Positions 36,261-43,589 of a DNA stretch of 53,799 bases are shown piece by piece. Position numbers and translations under genes: made by a program. The DNA comes from a virus, in IMG/VR virus record IMGVR_UViG_3300018049_000024, positions 1 through 53,799 of that record; one strand, 5' to 3'. The notes under the pieces were generated by a model. That model saw only the letters and a program-made list of their open reading frames with translations, searched no databases and was not told the origin of the DNA. Positions within the stretch are counted from its first letter, which is position 1; every line of letters starts with the position of its first letter.

Positions 36261-36808
36261 ATCATTCTATAGGTTGGATTAATAAAGAAGGCATTGAACT
36301 TCATTTAGATTATATGACAAATGATTATGGTAAGATATTAGAAGGAGGCTCTGCCGCTGGAAAATTATTTTATCATTTACATCAGGTAAAACCTAATTGG
36401 GAGTATTATGCTGTGAATACTTGGACCAAAGATGATGTGTTTTTGCAAAAAGATTGGAATGGCAAATATTGGGATAAAGATAATCTTGGTGAACGTGTTA
36501 CTATTGATTTATTTGTAAAGTATTGCCCGTTTTCTAAATATTATGATGGCAGGTTTGAAGATTATAAGATTGACGAAAAGTTTGACATTGTAAGCATTGG
36601 ACAAATTGGTCCTAATATAGATTGGGAGAAGACTTTTACTGTAGCCTATGATTATTTAAAAGATGGTGGGGTTATTATAGGTAGAAATTATAGTCATTAT
36701 CATTATAAAGACCCAATTCGTAAAGCAACTGAAAGGTTTGATGTTTTAGAGATTGATAATAGAAATGATGAATATCCTAATCAAAATTTTATAATAGAGA
36801 AAAAATGA
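36251..36808 (+). CDS. Methyltransferase-like or Rossmann-fold protein
   Basis: 185 residues. 'YGKILEGGSAAGKLFYHLHQ' is a glycine-rich start after the first strand, 'WEYYAVNTWTKDD' follows, and 'EKFDIVSIGQIGPNIDWEKT' with 'YDYLKDGGVIIGRNY' resembles strands 4-5 of class I methyltransferases ('fD.i.ig.......e......L.pGG.ii..d'). The cofactor is inferred to be SAM. It overlaps the rSAM gene before it and the SGNH gene after it (ATGA). Substrate unknown. Confidence 0.55.
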   Translation: MEINHSIGWINKEGIELHLDYMTNDYGKILEGGSAAGKLFYHLHQVKPNWEYYAVNTWTKDDVFLQKDWNGKYWDKDNLGERVTIDLFVKYCPFSKYYDGRFEDYKIDEKFDIVSIGQIGPNIDWEKTFTVAYDYLKDGGVIIGRNYSHYHYKDPIRKATERFDVLEIDNRNDEYPNQNFIIEKK

Positions 36809-37515
36809 AAATAGAACCATTTCTTAGGGCTATGCATAAAAATGAATGTAACCAAACAAAAGATTTTCTATATCCTCGTCAAAAAGAGGAACTTGCTAAA
36901 CATAGAAAATTCTTATCAAAATATAAAGATGGATTATATATTAAAAATCCTGTAACATACACCATAAACCATTTAGGATATCGAACTAGAGACGATATAC
37001 CTACCACTGATTATATATTAGCAGTGGGCTGTAGTCATACATTTGGGATAGGATTACATGAAGAACATAGATTTACTAATTTATTAGAAGATTTTTATAA
37101 GGTCCCAGTGCTGAATGTTTCTATACCAGGTGGATCACCAAATAGCGTTCGAGACAATATAATCCAATTATTATCAAGTGATACTTGTTTACCAAAATTA
37201 GTTATACTACAATGGCCCAGTGATACTAGGCTTACTTTTGGACTTCAGAATCTTGGGCCATGGGCTAGAAGAGATCTTTATTATGCTAGGTTTGTAGCTT
37301 TGAATAAAGATAATATATCTTTATATAGTAAGATAGCAAAAGAGCAAACACCTAGATTACTAACAAAGCATGGTATTCCGTTTATTTCTTTTGATATGAA
37401 GGAGAGAGAAAAACATTTTTTTCTTGATGTAGCTAATGATAGAGATCATTCTGGTATAGAAGGGAACAAGCTAGTTTTTGAGCATTTAAAAGAACAAATT
37501 GATGCAATATTGTAA
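36805..37515 (+). CDS. SGNH-hydrolase-like protein (2)
   Basis: 236 residues. 'DYILAVGCSHTFGIGLHEEH' includes S77 of a GCS block, 'VSIPGGSPNSVRDN' the glycine/asparagine block, and 'NDRDHSGIEGNKLVFEHL' a D-x-x-H-like C-terminal block, so all elements expected of an SGNH catalytic set are present. This is the clearest of the three SGNH-like proteins here. Likely reaction is acyl-ester hydrolysis or transfer, perhaps on a sugar. It overlaps the next gene by 14 bases. Confidence 0.7.
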   Translation: MKIEPFLRAMHKNECNQTKDFLYPRQKEELAKHRKFLSKYKDGLYIKNPVTYTINHLGYRTRDDIPTTDYILAVGCSHTFGIGLHEEHRFTNLLEDFYKVPVLNVSIPGGSPNSVRDNIIQLLSSDTCLPKLVILQWPSDTRLTFGLQNLGPWARRDLYYARFVALNKDNISLYSKIAKEQTPRLLTKHGIPFISFDMKEREKHFFLDVANDRDHSGIEGNKLVFEHLKEQIDAIL

Positions 37516-38026
37516 GAACGATTGTCTTAATGAGCATATAAAGCAACGGAGAGTGTATCATGGTGGAGATCATATCTATAAAACATGGATCAAACCAAAA
37601 ATAACTTATGAGTATTTAAGAAATATGGTGGAGTTGATTGAAAAAGTAGATCCGTCATATGTATTAGATTATGGTATTAATAATGGTAAATGTTGGGCTA
37701 AGTTTCGTATAGTAGAAGGAGAGCTTAGATATAATCCCTTCAAATGGAATGAAGAATCAGTTAGAAACGTTATTAATTTTATTACAAATCATTATAAAAC
37801 TTTTTACCCAATATATCACGGTGATCCTTGTTTAGGAAATATTTTAGTATCAGATGACACTTTTCATTTTATAGATTATGACGACATATGTGTAAATGAA
37901 AATATAAATCAAGTGTTTAAACTTATACAGAATAAATGTTTAGAATCATTTTCAATGGGTGCATTTGCAGGAAAATATAATAACTTGATAAAGTCAGTAA
38001 TAAAAGAGAATAAAAAACTAATATGA
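37502..38026 (+). CDS. Compact APH/choline-kinase-type phosphotransferase
   Basis: 174 residues from the ATG at 37502. 'FYPIYHGDPCLGNILVSDDT' has HGD at 106-108 and N113, the catalytic loop of aminoglycoside/choline-kinase-type phosphotransferases, and 'FHFIDYDDI' places D125 as the metal-binding Asp. The usual 250-300-residue fold is much reduced: only a short N-lobe-like region ('YHGGDHIYKTWIKP', possible Lys27) precedes it. It is a likely small-molecule or sugar kinase, but ATP-binding elements are minimal. The frame ends just before the aminotransferase start (ATGA). Confidence 0.6.
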   Translation: MQYCKNDCLNEHIKQRRVYHGGDHIYKTWIKPKITYEYLRNMVELIEKVDPSYVLDYGINNGKCWAKFRIVEGELRYNPFKWNEESVRNVINFITNHYKTFYPIYHGDPCLGNILVSDDTFHFIDYDDICVNENINQVFKLIQNKCLESFSMGAFAGKYNNLIKSVIKENKKLI

Positions 38027-38964
38027 AATATGAAGATATGACTTTTGAAGTCTTAGGCACTCATAGACAGCGTCCAATGTATTTGCGTAAATTTACAACC
38101 TTTAGGAGTGAGTTAGATATGGCTACTTATCCTAGAGATCCACATGCATATACAGAAATATTTTTAGATACTATAGACAAATGGATAGCATCTCACAAAT
38201 ATATCAAGTATAATGGATTAGAATCATTTTCTCGACGAGATGTGATTTTAGGTACTACACACCAGCTAGATGAGTTACATCTTCTTCACGGGGAAAATAT
38301 TGTAGTCTATAAAGGCGAATATAAATATCATAGAAGATTAACAAACCATAGTGTAAGGCAGATCAATACATACACTCAGCTTAGAAAGGGAGATGTATTT
38401 ATAGTATCTTATCCAAGTTGTATTACAACAGGCAAAATAGATGAGTTTGATGAGCTTTTAGATTATTGTGCTAAATTGTATATACCAGTTCATATAGATG
38501 GAGCTTGGTTTGGGCAATGTAGAAATATTGAGATTTCTGTAGATCATCCCGCGATTCAAAGTGTAAGTGTAAGTTTAAGCAAAGCATTAGGAATGGGAAA
38601 TCAACGAATAGGTATTAGATATACAAAAGATCGAGTAAATGGACCTATTGCTATTATGAATGATTTCGGTTATGTGAATGCTAGTGATATGTGGGTAGGA
38701 GTAGAAGCAACAACTTATTTTGGTGCTGATTATTGGTGGGCAAATTATGGCGAGTTATATACTAAAGTTTGTAAAGATTTTGATTTGCTAGAGTCCGATA
38801 GTATTCATGCAGCATGGAAAGACAATATTTTGTATGGAATTCGAACCCCGCTACGAATGTTAATAGAAGGTATATACGATGAAAGAGGTACTGATAAAGG
38901 ATTATCAGATATTGAACGAAAAGATAGATCAAATGAAGTTTGGAAATCAATGTCTAGACATTGA
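38023..38964 (+). CDS. PLP-dependent aminotransferase-like enzyme (fold type I)
   Basis: 313 residues. 'LYIPVHIDGAWFGQCRNIEI' gives D159, the residue that contacts the PLP ring nitrogen, and 'QSVSVSLSKALGMGNQRIGI' gives K187, the Schiff-base lysine in an S-x-S-K context. 'GDVFIVSYPSCITTGKID' matches the usual strand before the Asp. At 313 residues it is shorter than typical (350-400). It could make amino-sugars, or act as a decarboxylase. It overlaps the oxygenase gene by 86 bases, unusually long for this operon. Confidence 0.68.
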   Translation: MKYEDMTFEVLGTHRQRPMYLRKFTTFRSELDMATYPRDPHAYTEIFLDTIDKWIASHKYIKYNGLESFSRRDVILGTTHQLDELHLLHGENIVVYKGEYKYHRRLTNHSVRQINTYTQLRKGDVFIVSYPSCITTGKIDEFDELLDYCAKLYIPVHIDGAWFGQCRNIEISVDHPAIQSVSVSLSKALGMGNQRIGIRYTKDRVNGPIAIMNDFGYVNASDMWVGVEATTYFGADYWWANYGELYTKVCKDFDLLESDSIHAAWKDNILYGIRTPLRMLIEGIYDERGTDKGLSDIERKDRSNEVWKSMSRH

Positions 38965-39625
38965 TTTAGATAAATGGATTGAAAAATTTTATAAAATATA
39001 TAAAGATAAATCTGATGATTTTAAAATATCTGGCGCATTTAAAGGAAACACGCATTATAAATTTACATTAGACGATAGAATATCTTTTGCTAAGGATATT
39101 CCATTTATTCGTGATAGTAAGTTGCAATGGTTTTTTGAATTTTTCTATGCTACAGAACCAGTAGGTTTGCATAATGATTATTTACTAACCAACATGTCCA
39201 ATGGTGATATTATAAGGGATAAGATTGGCATACTAATACCATTAGAGTGGAATTCAAAACAACCATATACACTTTTCTTTGATAAATTTACAGAAGATTC
39301 AAAATTAATTTTTCGAAAAGGCGAAATGCGCCATCATAAAACAAATGAAGTATATTCGTATAGACACTCTGATGATATTGATAAAGAAATTGATTTTTAT
39401 CAACCAATAGGATCTAAAAATAGGCGACAATATATAGATTTAAAAATAGTTGATATTTTTACATATAAGAAAAATTATAGTTATGTTTTTGATACGCGGC
39501 AATGGCATTCTGGGTCTTGGTTTATAGATAACTTAACTGGTGAACCAGAAGAAAAAAAGTATAAATTGATTATTTCTGGTTTTGGCTCAGAAATACTAAA
39601 CCCTAAAAACAGGAATAAATGTTAA
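38879..39625 (+). CDS. Putative 2-oxoglutarate/Fe(II) oxygenase (2)
   Basis: 248 residues. 'ATEPVGLHNDYLLTN' contains H98-x-D100 and 'SYVFDTRQWHSGSWFIDN' contains H210, giving the H-x-D...H triad of the double-stranded beta-helix fold. A basic residue follows ('KKYKLIISGFG'). The ATG at 38879 is preferred since GAAGG lies about eight bases upstream; a shorter start at 38933 would reduce the overlap with the aminotransferase from 86 to 32 bases. Substrate unknown. Confidence 0.55.
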   Translation: MKEVLIKDYQILNEKIDQMKFGNQCLDIDLDKWIEKFYKIYKDKSDDFKISGAFKGNTHYKFTLDDRISFAKDIPFIRDSKLQWFFEFFYATEPVGLHNDYLLTNMSNGDIIRDKIGILIPLEWNSKQPYTLFFDKFTEDSKLIFRKGEMRHHKTNEVYSYRHSDDIDKEIDFYQPIGSKNRRQYIDLKIVDIFTYKKNYSYVFDTRQWHSGSWFIDNLTGEPEEKKYKLIISGFGSEILNPKNRNKC

Positions 39626-40305
39626 CAAAAGATTTTCAGATTAATGATGCTTATAAAAAGATAGGAATCAAATTATCAGGTGGTGCAGATAGTTCTATAA
39701 TTTATTATATGTTATGCGAGCATACTAAAGATAAAGATGTAGATATATATGTTCTATCAATTGGCACGCCTGTGAAACCATGGTATCCTGACGGAGCAAA
39801 ACGTGTAATTGATATTGTTGGAAAGATGACAGGAAAATATCCAAAAGAACATTTGATAAATATGGTCCCGCATTCTGAGTATGTTATAGGACAGGACAAA
39901 TTAGCTGAAAAATTAAGAAATGAATATGGAGTAGATGTCATTTATTCAGGTTTAACTATGAATGTTGAAAACAACAAGTTTCAGAACGTATTGATGTCTA
40001 ATAAAGAACTTTGGAACTTAAATGAAACTGACATTAAGAATAGGCTAGCTACTAGAGATAAATCAAGAGATTATAAAGTAAATAAGAAACAGATACCTTG
40101 GAGACCATTCGGCCACGGTGATAAAATGACTACTTACGAAGCCTATAAAATTAATAATATGATAGATGAGTTATATCCATATACTTATTCCTGTGAAAGA
40201 ATGGATGTACCAATCGAAGAATATAAAGGAATAGAAAATATGGTGCATTGTAATCGATGTTATTTTTGTTTTGAGCGGTGGTATGCGTTTGGGAGGCTGT
40301 TGTAG
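39619..40305 (+). CDS. QueC/ExsB-like PP-loop ATPase
   Basis: 228 residues, matching the family size. 'IGIKLSGGADSSIIYYMLCE' has the PP-loop SGGxDS (20-25). The C-terminus 'CNRCYFCFERWYAFG' plus an upstream Cys ('YSCERMD') resembles the zinc-binding cysteines of QueC, which turns a carboxy-deazaguanine into preQ0. QueC uses C-x8-C-x2-C-x2-C; here the first gap is longer (about 19). No QueD or QueE is evident beside it, so the substrate may be different: it may activate another acid by adenylation for amide or nitrile formation. Confidence 0.7.
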   Translation: MLTKDFQINDAYKKIGIKLSGGADSSIIYYMLCEHTKDKDVDIYVLSIGTPVKPWYPDGAKRVIDIVGKMTGKYPKEHLINMVPHSEYVIGQDKLAEKLRNEYGVDVIYSGLTMNVENNKFQNVLMSNKELWNLNETDIKNRLATRDKSRDYKVNKKQIPWRPFGHGDKMTTYEAYKINNMIDELYPYTYSCERMDVPIEEYKGIENMVHCNRCYFCFERWYAFGRLL

Positions 40306-41061
40306 ATGGATTATAAAAAATATGATAAAGATGGAAATGAGTTAAATCTAATACCTTTGGCAAAAAGATCAAAGCAAGCAAATTTTTATCAAAAATGGTT
40401 AGATGATCCAAACTCAGTAATGCCAACAGATGAGGATATTAAGTGTGAGCTACAATTGCAAGCACTTAGTTATTGGGAACCTTTATCAATCAAAATCAAA
40501 CGTAAAGTTCAAGAAGAATTAACAGCGTTAGACGATATGTGGCAACCATATTTAAGACGAGAAGGAATAATGAATGATAGGGAAGGTATTCCTTTGTTTT
40601 CTATTCCAGAATTAGATATGAAAAGCGGCATAAGTATGCCTGATGCTACAAAAGCAATGGGTAGGCCTTTATCAGAGTTAGAGTTTTGCCATCCAACAGA
40701 AGCATATCATGCTCTACCTAGTCTCCATACTTTGTTAGATTATTGGCAACCATTAGGCAGAACATTTTTAGTAAAATTAAATGCCGGTGGGTATTTTCCT
40801 CCGCATAAAGACACTCCATTGTTAACAAGAAATACTTTTAGAGTAGTGGCATTTTTATCTGATCAAAATTCACTAGATCAGTTTGAATGGGAAATGGATC
40901 GCAGGCAAGTACCAACAAAGGAATTTACTGCTTATTATTGCGATACAAGGCAAACACATAGAACTCATTCTTGGGCACATAATTGTATTCATTTAATAAT
41001 GAACATTCCTAAAACTTGGGAAAATGTAATGAAGGTAATGAGTGTGACTGATAAGTATTGA
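40306..41061 (+). CDS. Putative 2-oxoglutarate/Fe(II) oxygenase (3)
   Basis: 251 residues. 'LNAGGYFPPHKDTPLLTRNT' has H167-x-D169, and 'CDTRQTHRTHSWAHNCIHLI' provides H218 or H221 for the third iron ligand; a C-terminal strand follows. The strand pattern 'FLVKLNAGGYFPPHKD' resembles asparaginyl/prolyl-hydroxylase-type DSBH folds. Arrangement differs from the oxygenase genes at 23888 and 38879, so the set is divergent rather than a recent duplication. It starts right after the PP-loop gene stop. Confidence 0.62.
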   Translation: MDYKKYDKDGNELNLIPLAKRSKQANFYQKWLDDPNSVMPTDEDIKCELQLQALSYWEPLSIKIKRKVQEELTALDDMWQPYLRREGIMNDREGIPLFSIPELDMKSGISMPDATKAMGRPLSELEFCHPTEAYHALPSLHTLLDYWQPLGRTFLVKLNAGGYFPPHKDTPLLTRNTFRVVAFLSDQNSLDQFEWEMDRRQVPTKEFTAYYCDTRQTHRTHSWAHNCIHLIMNIPKTWENVMKVMSVTDKY

Positions 41062-41063
41062 TT

Positions 41064-41768
41064 ATGAGATCTCGACAACAAATAACCAAATTGAAAAAGG
41101 CACAAAGTCCGCCAGTCTCAATAACTGATATATCAATAGAGGTTGATAAGTATTTAAATTTTTATTATGAAAATAAAAAGCATTGGGTTATAAAAAATAC
41201 AGGCCCTACTTTTTTACAGATAGAAAAAGTAGATAAAAACAATGAGCTATTACAGCCTATAGTTAATAAACTTAAAGATAGGTTTGGATCATTCAAAATA
41301 AGAACTTCTCATATTTTTGATGTTACATCTCCTCATGTTATTCATAATGATGACACTCCAGAATACCCAAATAGTTACAAAGCATTTACTATACCTTTAA
41401 AAATATATGGAAAGTCAAACGATCTTAAATTAGTTTTATTTGATCAATATTATTATCATGGTCCTGCGAAATTTTTTAACGGTGATATCCCCAATAAGCA
41501 TGCAGTCTATTATAATAAACCATTATGTAACTATAAGTATGTTTCGTATAAAAGTAACCTAAAAATTAGTGATGAGATATACAAAAAATATTTAACTCAC
41601 TGTAAAAAAGAATGGTTGGATAATTTATCTATAAATACTTTGTTAGATTGGAAACTAGGAAATATTTTATGCTTTGATAGTTTACAATTACATTGTAGTT
41701 CAAATTTTAGAAATAATAATGTATCTCAAAAGATTGGACTATCAATTTTTACTGTAAAGGATGATTGA
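41064..41768 (+). CDS. Putative 2-oxoglutarate/Fe(II) oxygenase (4)
   Basis: 234 residues from the ATG at 41064. 'SHIFDVTSPHVIHNDDTPEY' has H94-x-D96, 'LLDWKLGNILCFDSLQLHCS' has H210, and 'QKIGLSIFTV' carries a Lys where 2-oxoglutarate is often bound. These fit the DSBH iron triad. 'GDI' and 'YYYHGPAKFF' lie between. It ends in a TGATG junction with the nitroreductase-like gene. Assignment rests on motif order only. Confidence 0.58.
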   Translation: MRSRQQITKLKKAQSPPVSITDISIEVDKYLNFYYENKKHWVIKNTGPTFLQIEKVDKNNELLQPIVNKLKDRFGSFKIRTSHIFDVTSPHVIHNDDTPEYPNSYKAFTIPLKIYGKSNDLKLVLFDQYYYHGPAKFFNGDIPNKHAVYYNKPLCNYKYVSYKSNLKISDEIYKKYLTHCKKEWLDNLSINTLLDWKLGNILCFDSLQLHCSSNFRNNNVSQKIGLSIFTVKDD

Positions 41769-42487
41769 TGGAATGGTTAGAGCTAATAGAAGAAAGACAT
41801 ACAACTTTTGCATGGGATGAAGAGAGAATCCCTAAAAAAGAGCTTATTATAGAAGCGTTACAAGAAGTACACACTCACATACCAAGTAAAAACTTAATGT
41901 TTCCGTATCAAGTAAGATTATATAGACACAATGATGAGGCTAAACGAAAAAGACTTATGGAGATATGTCTTAGAAATGGATCGTTATCTACAGAAGATGA
42001 TCCTGGAAATCCACAAGTTCTTGCTCCGTGGATACTTTTATTTAATTCAAGATATTGTTCTGATTTAGAAGGTAGATTTGATACAAAAAGTCCTAGGGCA
42101 AAATTAGATGGTTTAGGTTCTGGAAAAACTCGTACACCGGGGCATCAAACAACAAAGCAAATTCAAACAGAAAATATTGAGATTGGAATTTTTTCAGCAT
42201 TTATAATGTTAGCCTTGGCAAATAGAGGAATACAAAGTGGCATGTGCCAAAATTTATGTAATGATTATCCTGCAGTTGAAGAAATGTTTCCTATATCTCA
42301 CGATGAAAGAGCGTTAGATCTTCGTTTTTTAATAGGTGTAGGATATGGTAAAGATAGATATGTACATTATGACTATTTTGATCCTCGGGTAGATATAGTG
42401 AAAAAAATACCATATCCTCCTGGTATTGTAGATAAGGTATATGGTAGACCTTCGTTCAACAATATTGTAATAGTGGAAGATGAATAA
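41768..42487 (+). CDS. Nitroreductase-like FMN protein (2)
   Basis: 239 residues from the ATG at 41768 (TGATG junction with the upstream stop). 'WLELIEERHTTFAWDEERIP' is the N-terminal segment, 'NPQVLAPWILLFN' the AP strand, and 'EIGIFSAFIMLALANRGIQS' plus GMC the core helix; 'LIGVGYGKD' resembles the family's end segment 'iGyp'. A Ser/Gly/Thr-rich insert near 115-135 ('LDGLGSGKTRTPGHQT') is absent from its paralogue at 30306. FMN binding is expected. It lies between an oxygenase and an rSAM gene, consistent with one oxidative pathway. Confidence 0.66.
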   Translation: MEWLELIEERHTTFAWDEERIPKKELIIEALQEVHTHIPSKNLMFPYQVRLYRHNDEAKRKRLMEICLRNGSLSTEDDPGNPQVLAPWILLFNSRYCSDLEGRFDTKSPRAKLDGLGSGKTRTPGHQTTKQIQTENIEIGIFSAFIMLALANRGIQSGMCQNLCNDYPAVEEMFPISHDERALDLRFLIGVGYGKDRYVHYDYFDPRVDIVKKIPYPPGIVDKVYGRPSFNNIVIVEDE

Positions 42488-43589
42488 AGATTTAAAATGG
42501 AGTCAATACGACTTTACTAAAATTCCTTTTGATGATATAGTCTCATTAGGACAGCGAACATTATTATATAGAGATTTATTTACAGTGTCGTGGTTGCTAG
42601 GACGATATTGTAACTACAAGTGTTCCTATTGTTGGCCCTATGCCCATACTACAAAAAAGGATCATCGTCCTACAGAGCTATGCCTAAAAACAATTGATGA
42701 AATTAAAAGACAAGCAAGGATTAATGGATTTAATTCATTTCATTTTTCTCTGTCAGGCGGTGAGCCTACATTTCACCCTGGCTACTTAGATATCCTAAAA
42801 TATCTAGCAGATGATGTGCCTAACACAAACTACACATCAATTCATATGACTAGTAACTGCTCCCGCCCCTTAGACTGGTTTAGAACGTATGTAGAGTTCG
42901 CTAAGCCGTTTCATAGAGCATCTATAACTGCTAGCCTACATACAGAACATGTCGCTACTACGGGCGATCTAAGCGACTTTGCGGACAAGCTAGAATTCTG
43001 CCAATCATATGATGTGCAAGTAACAGTCAATATGGTGATGGTGCCTGAATGGTTTGACAAGGACTGGGAGAACGCCCTCTATTTACACAACAGAGGGATC
43101 AACGTTACGCTAAAGCCACAGTCCGACCCCACAGCATCCCGTGTGGTAGATGGCTATACAGAGGAACAATTACACACCTTACACAACGGAATGCCGCAAA
43201 GGGCTTATACAGAGACAAAGCGAGAATGGAAAGATAGGCCTAAAGCAACTTTTGAAGTTCCACAAGGACAAAAAGATGATTCATCGGTACCAGGACATTT
43301 TCAAGTAGAGTTTACAGACTCAACTGGTAAAAAATGGTATATGGATCAGGCAGAAAGATTTAATGCGTTTAATTTTAATAATTTTGAAGGATGGATATGT
43401 AACTCAGGGTATCAAGGAATTATTATTAGAGAACCAGATGGTAATATAAAACGAAGTTATTCTTGTCATGATGAACCGTTGGGGAATATAGAAACAGGAT
43501 TCAAATTGTTTAACAAACCAACGATTTGTACAACTAAATCCTGTGTTTCTAGTGCAGACTCTAAATTGCCAAAATATAAATTAATGTAA
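42480..43589 (+). CDS. Radical SAM protein, short type (E2), end of operon
   Basis: 369 residues. C44-C48-C51 (YCNYKCSYC) and LSGGEPTFHP define the radical SAM barrel; paralogous in motif context to the gene at 35367. C-terminal 'WICNSGYQGIIIREPDGN', 'YSCHDEP' and 'CTTKSC' suggest a SPASM-like end. Nucleotides 42780-43240 have about 45-50 percent GC, falling to about 28 percent near 43330, an abrupt composition shift. Its stop overlaps the stop of the convergent tail-fibre gene by nine bases, with no terminator hairpin between. Confidence 0.87.
   Translation: MNKDLKWSQYDFTKIPFDDIVSLGQRTLLYRDLFTVSWLLGRYCNYKCSYCWPYAHTTKKDHRPTELCLKTIDEIKRQARINGFNSFHFSLSGGEPTFHPGYLDILKYLADDVPNTNYTSIHMTSNCSRPLDWFRTYVEFAKPFHRASITASLHTEHVATTGDLSDFADKLEFCQSYDVQVTVNMVMVPEWFDKDWENALYLHNRGINVTLKPQSDPTASRVVDGYTEEQLHTLHNGMPQRAYTETKREWKDRPKATFEVPQGQKDDSSVPGHFQVEFTDSTGKKWYMDQAERFNAFNFNNFEGWICNSGYQGIIIREPDGNIKRSYSCHDEPLGNIETGFKLFNKPTICTTKSCVSSADSKLPKYKLM

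Noticed and set aside
38879-38964. A frameshift or fusion between the aminotransferase and the oxygenase gene because of the 86-bp overlap
   Set aside because: Both frames are complete with their own motifs, and a GAAGG ribosome site supports a separate start at 38879.
39619-40305. Complete queuosine/preQ0 pathway
   Set aside because: Only a QueC-like protein is present; the rSAM proteins here carry twitch/SPASM-type cysteines rather than looking like QueE, and no QueD-like gene was found.
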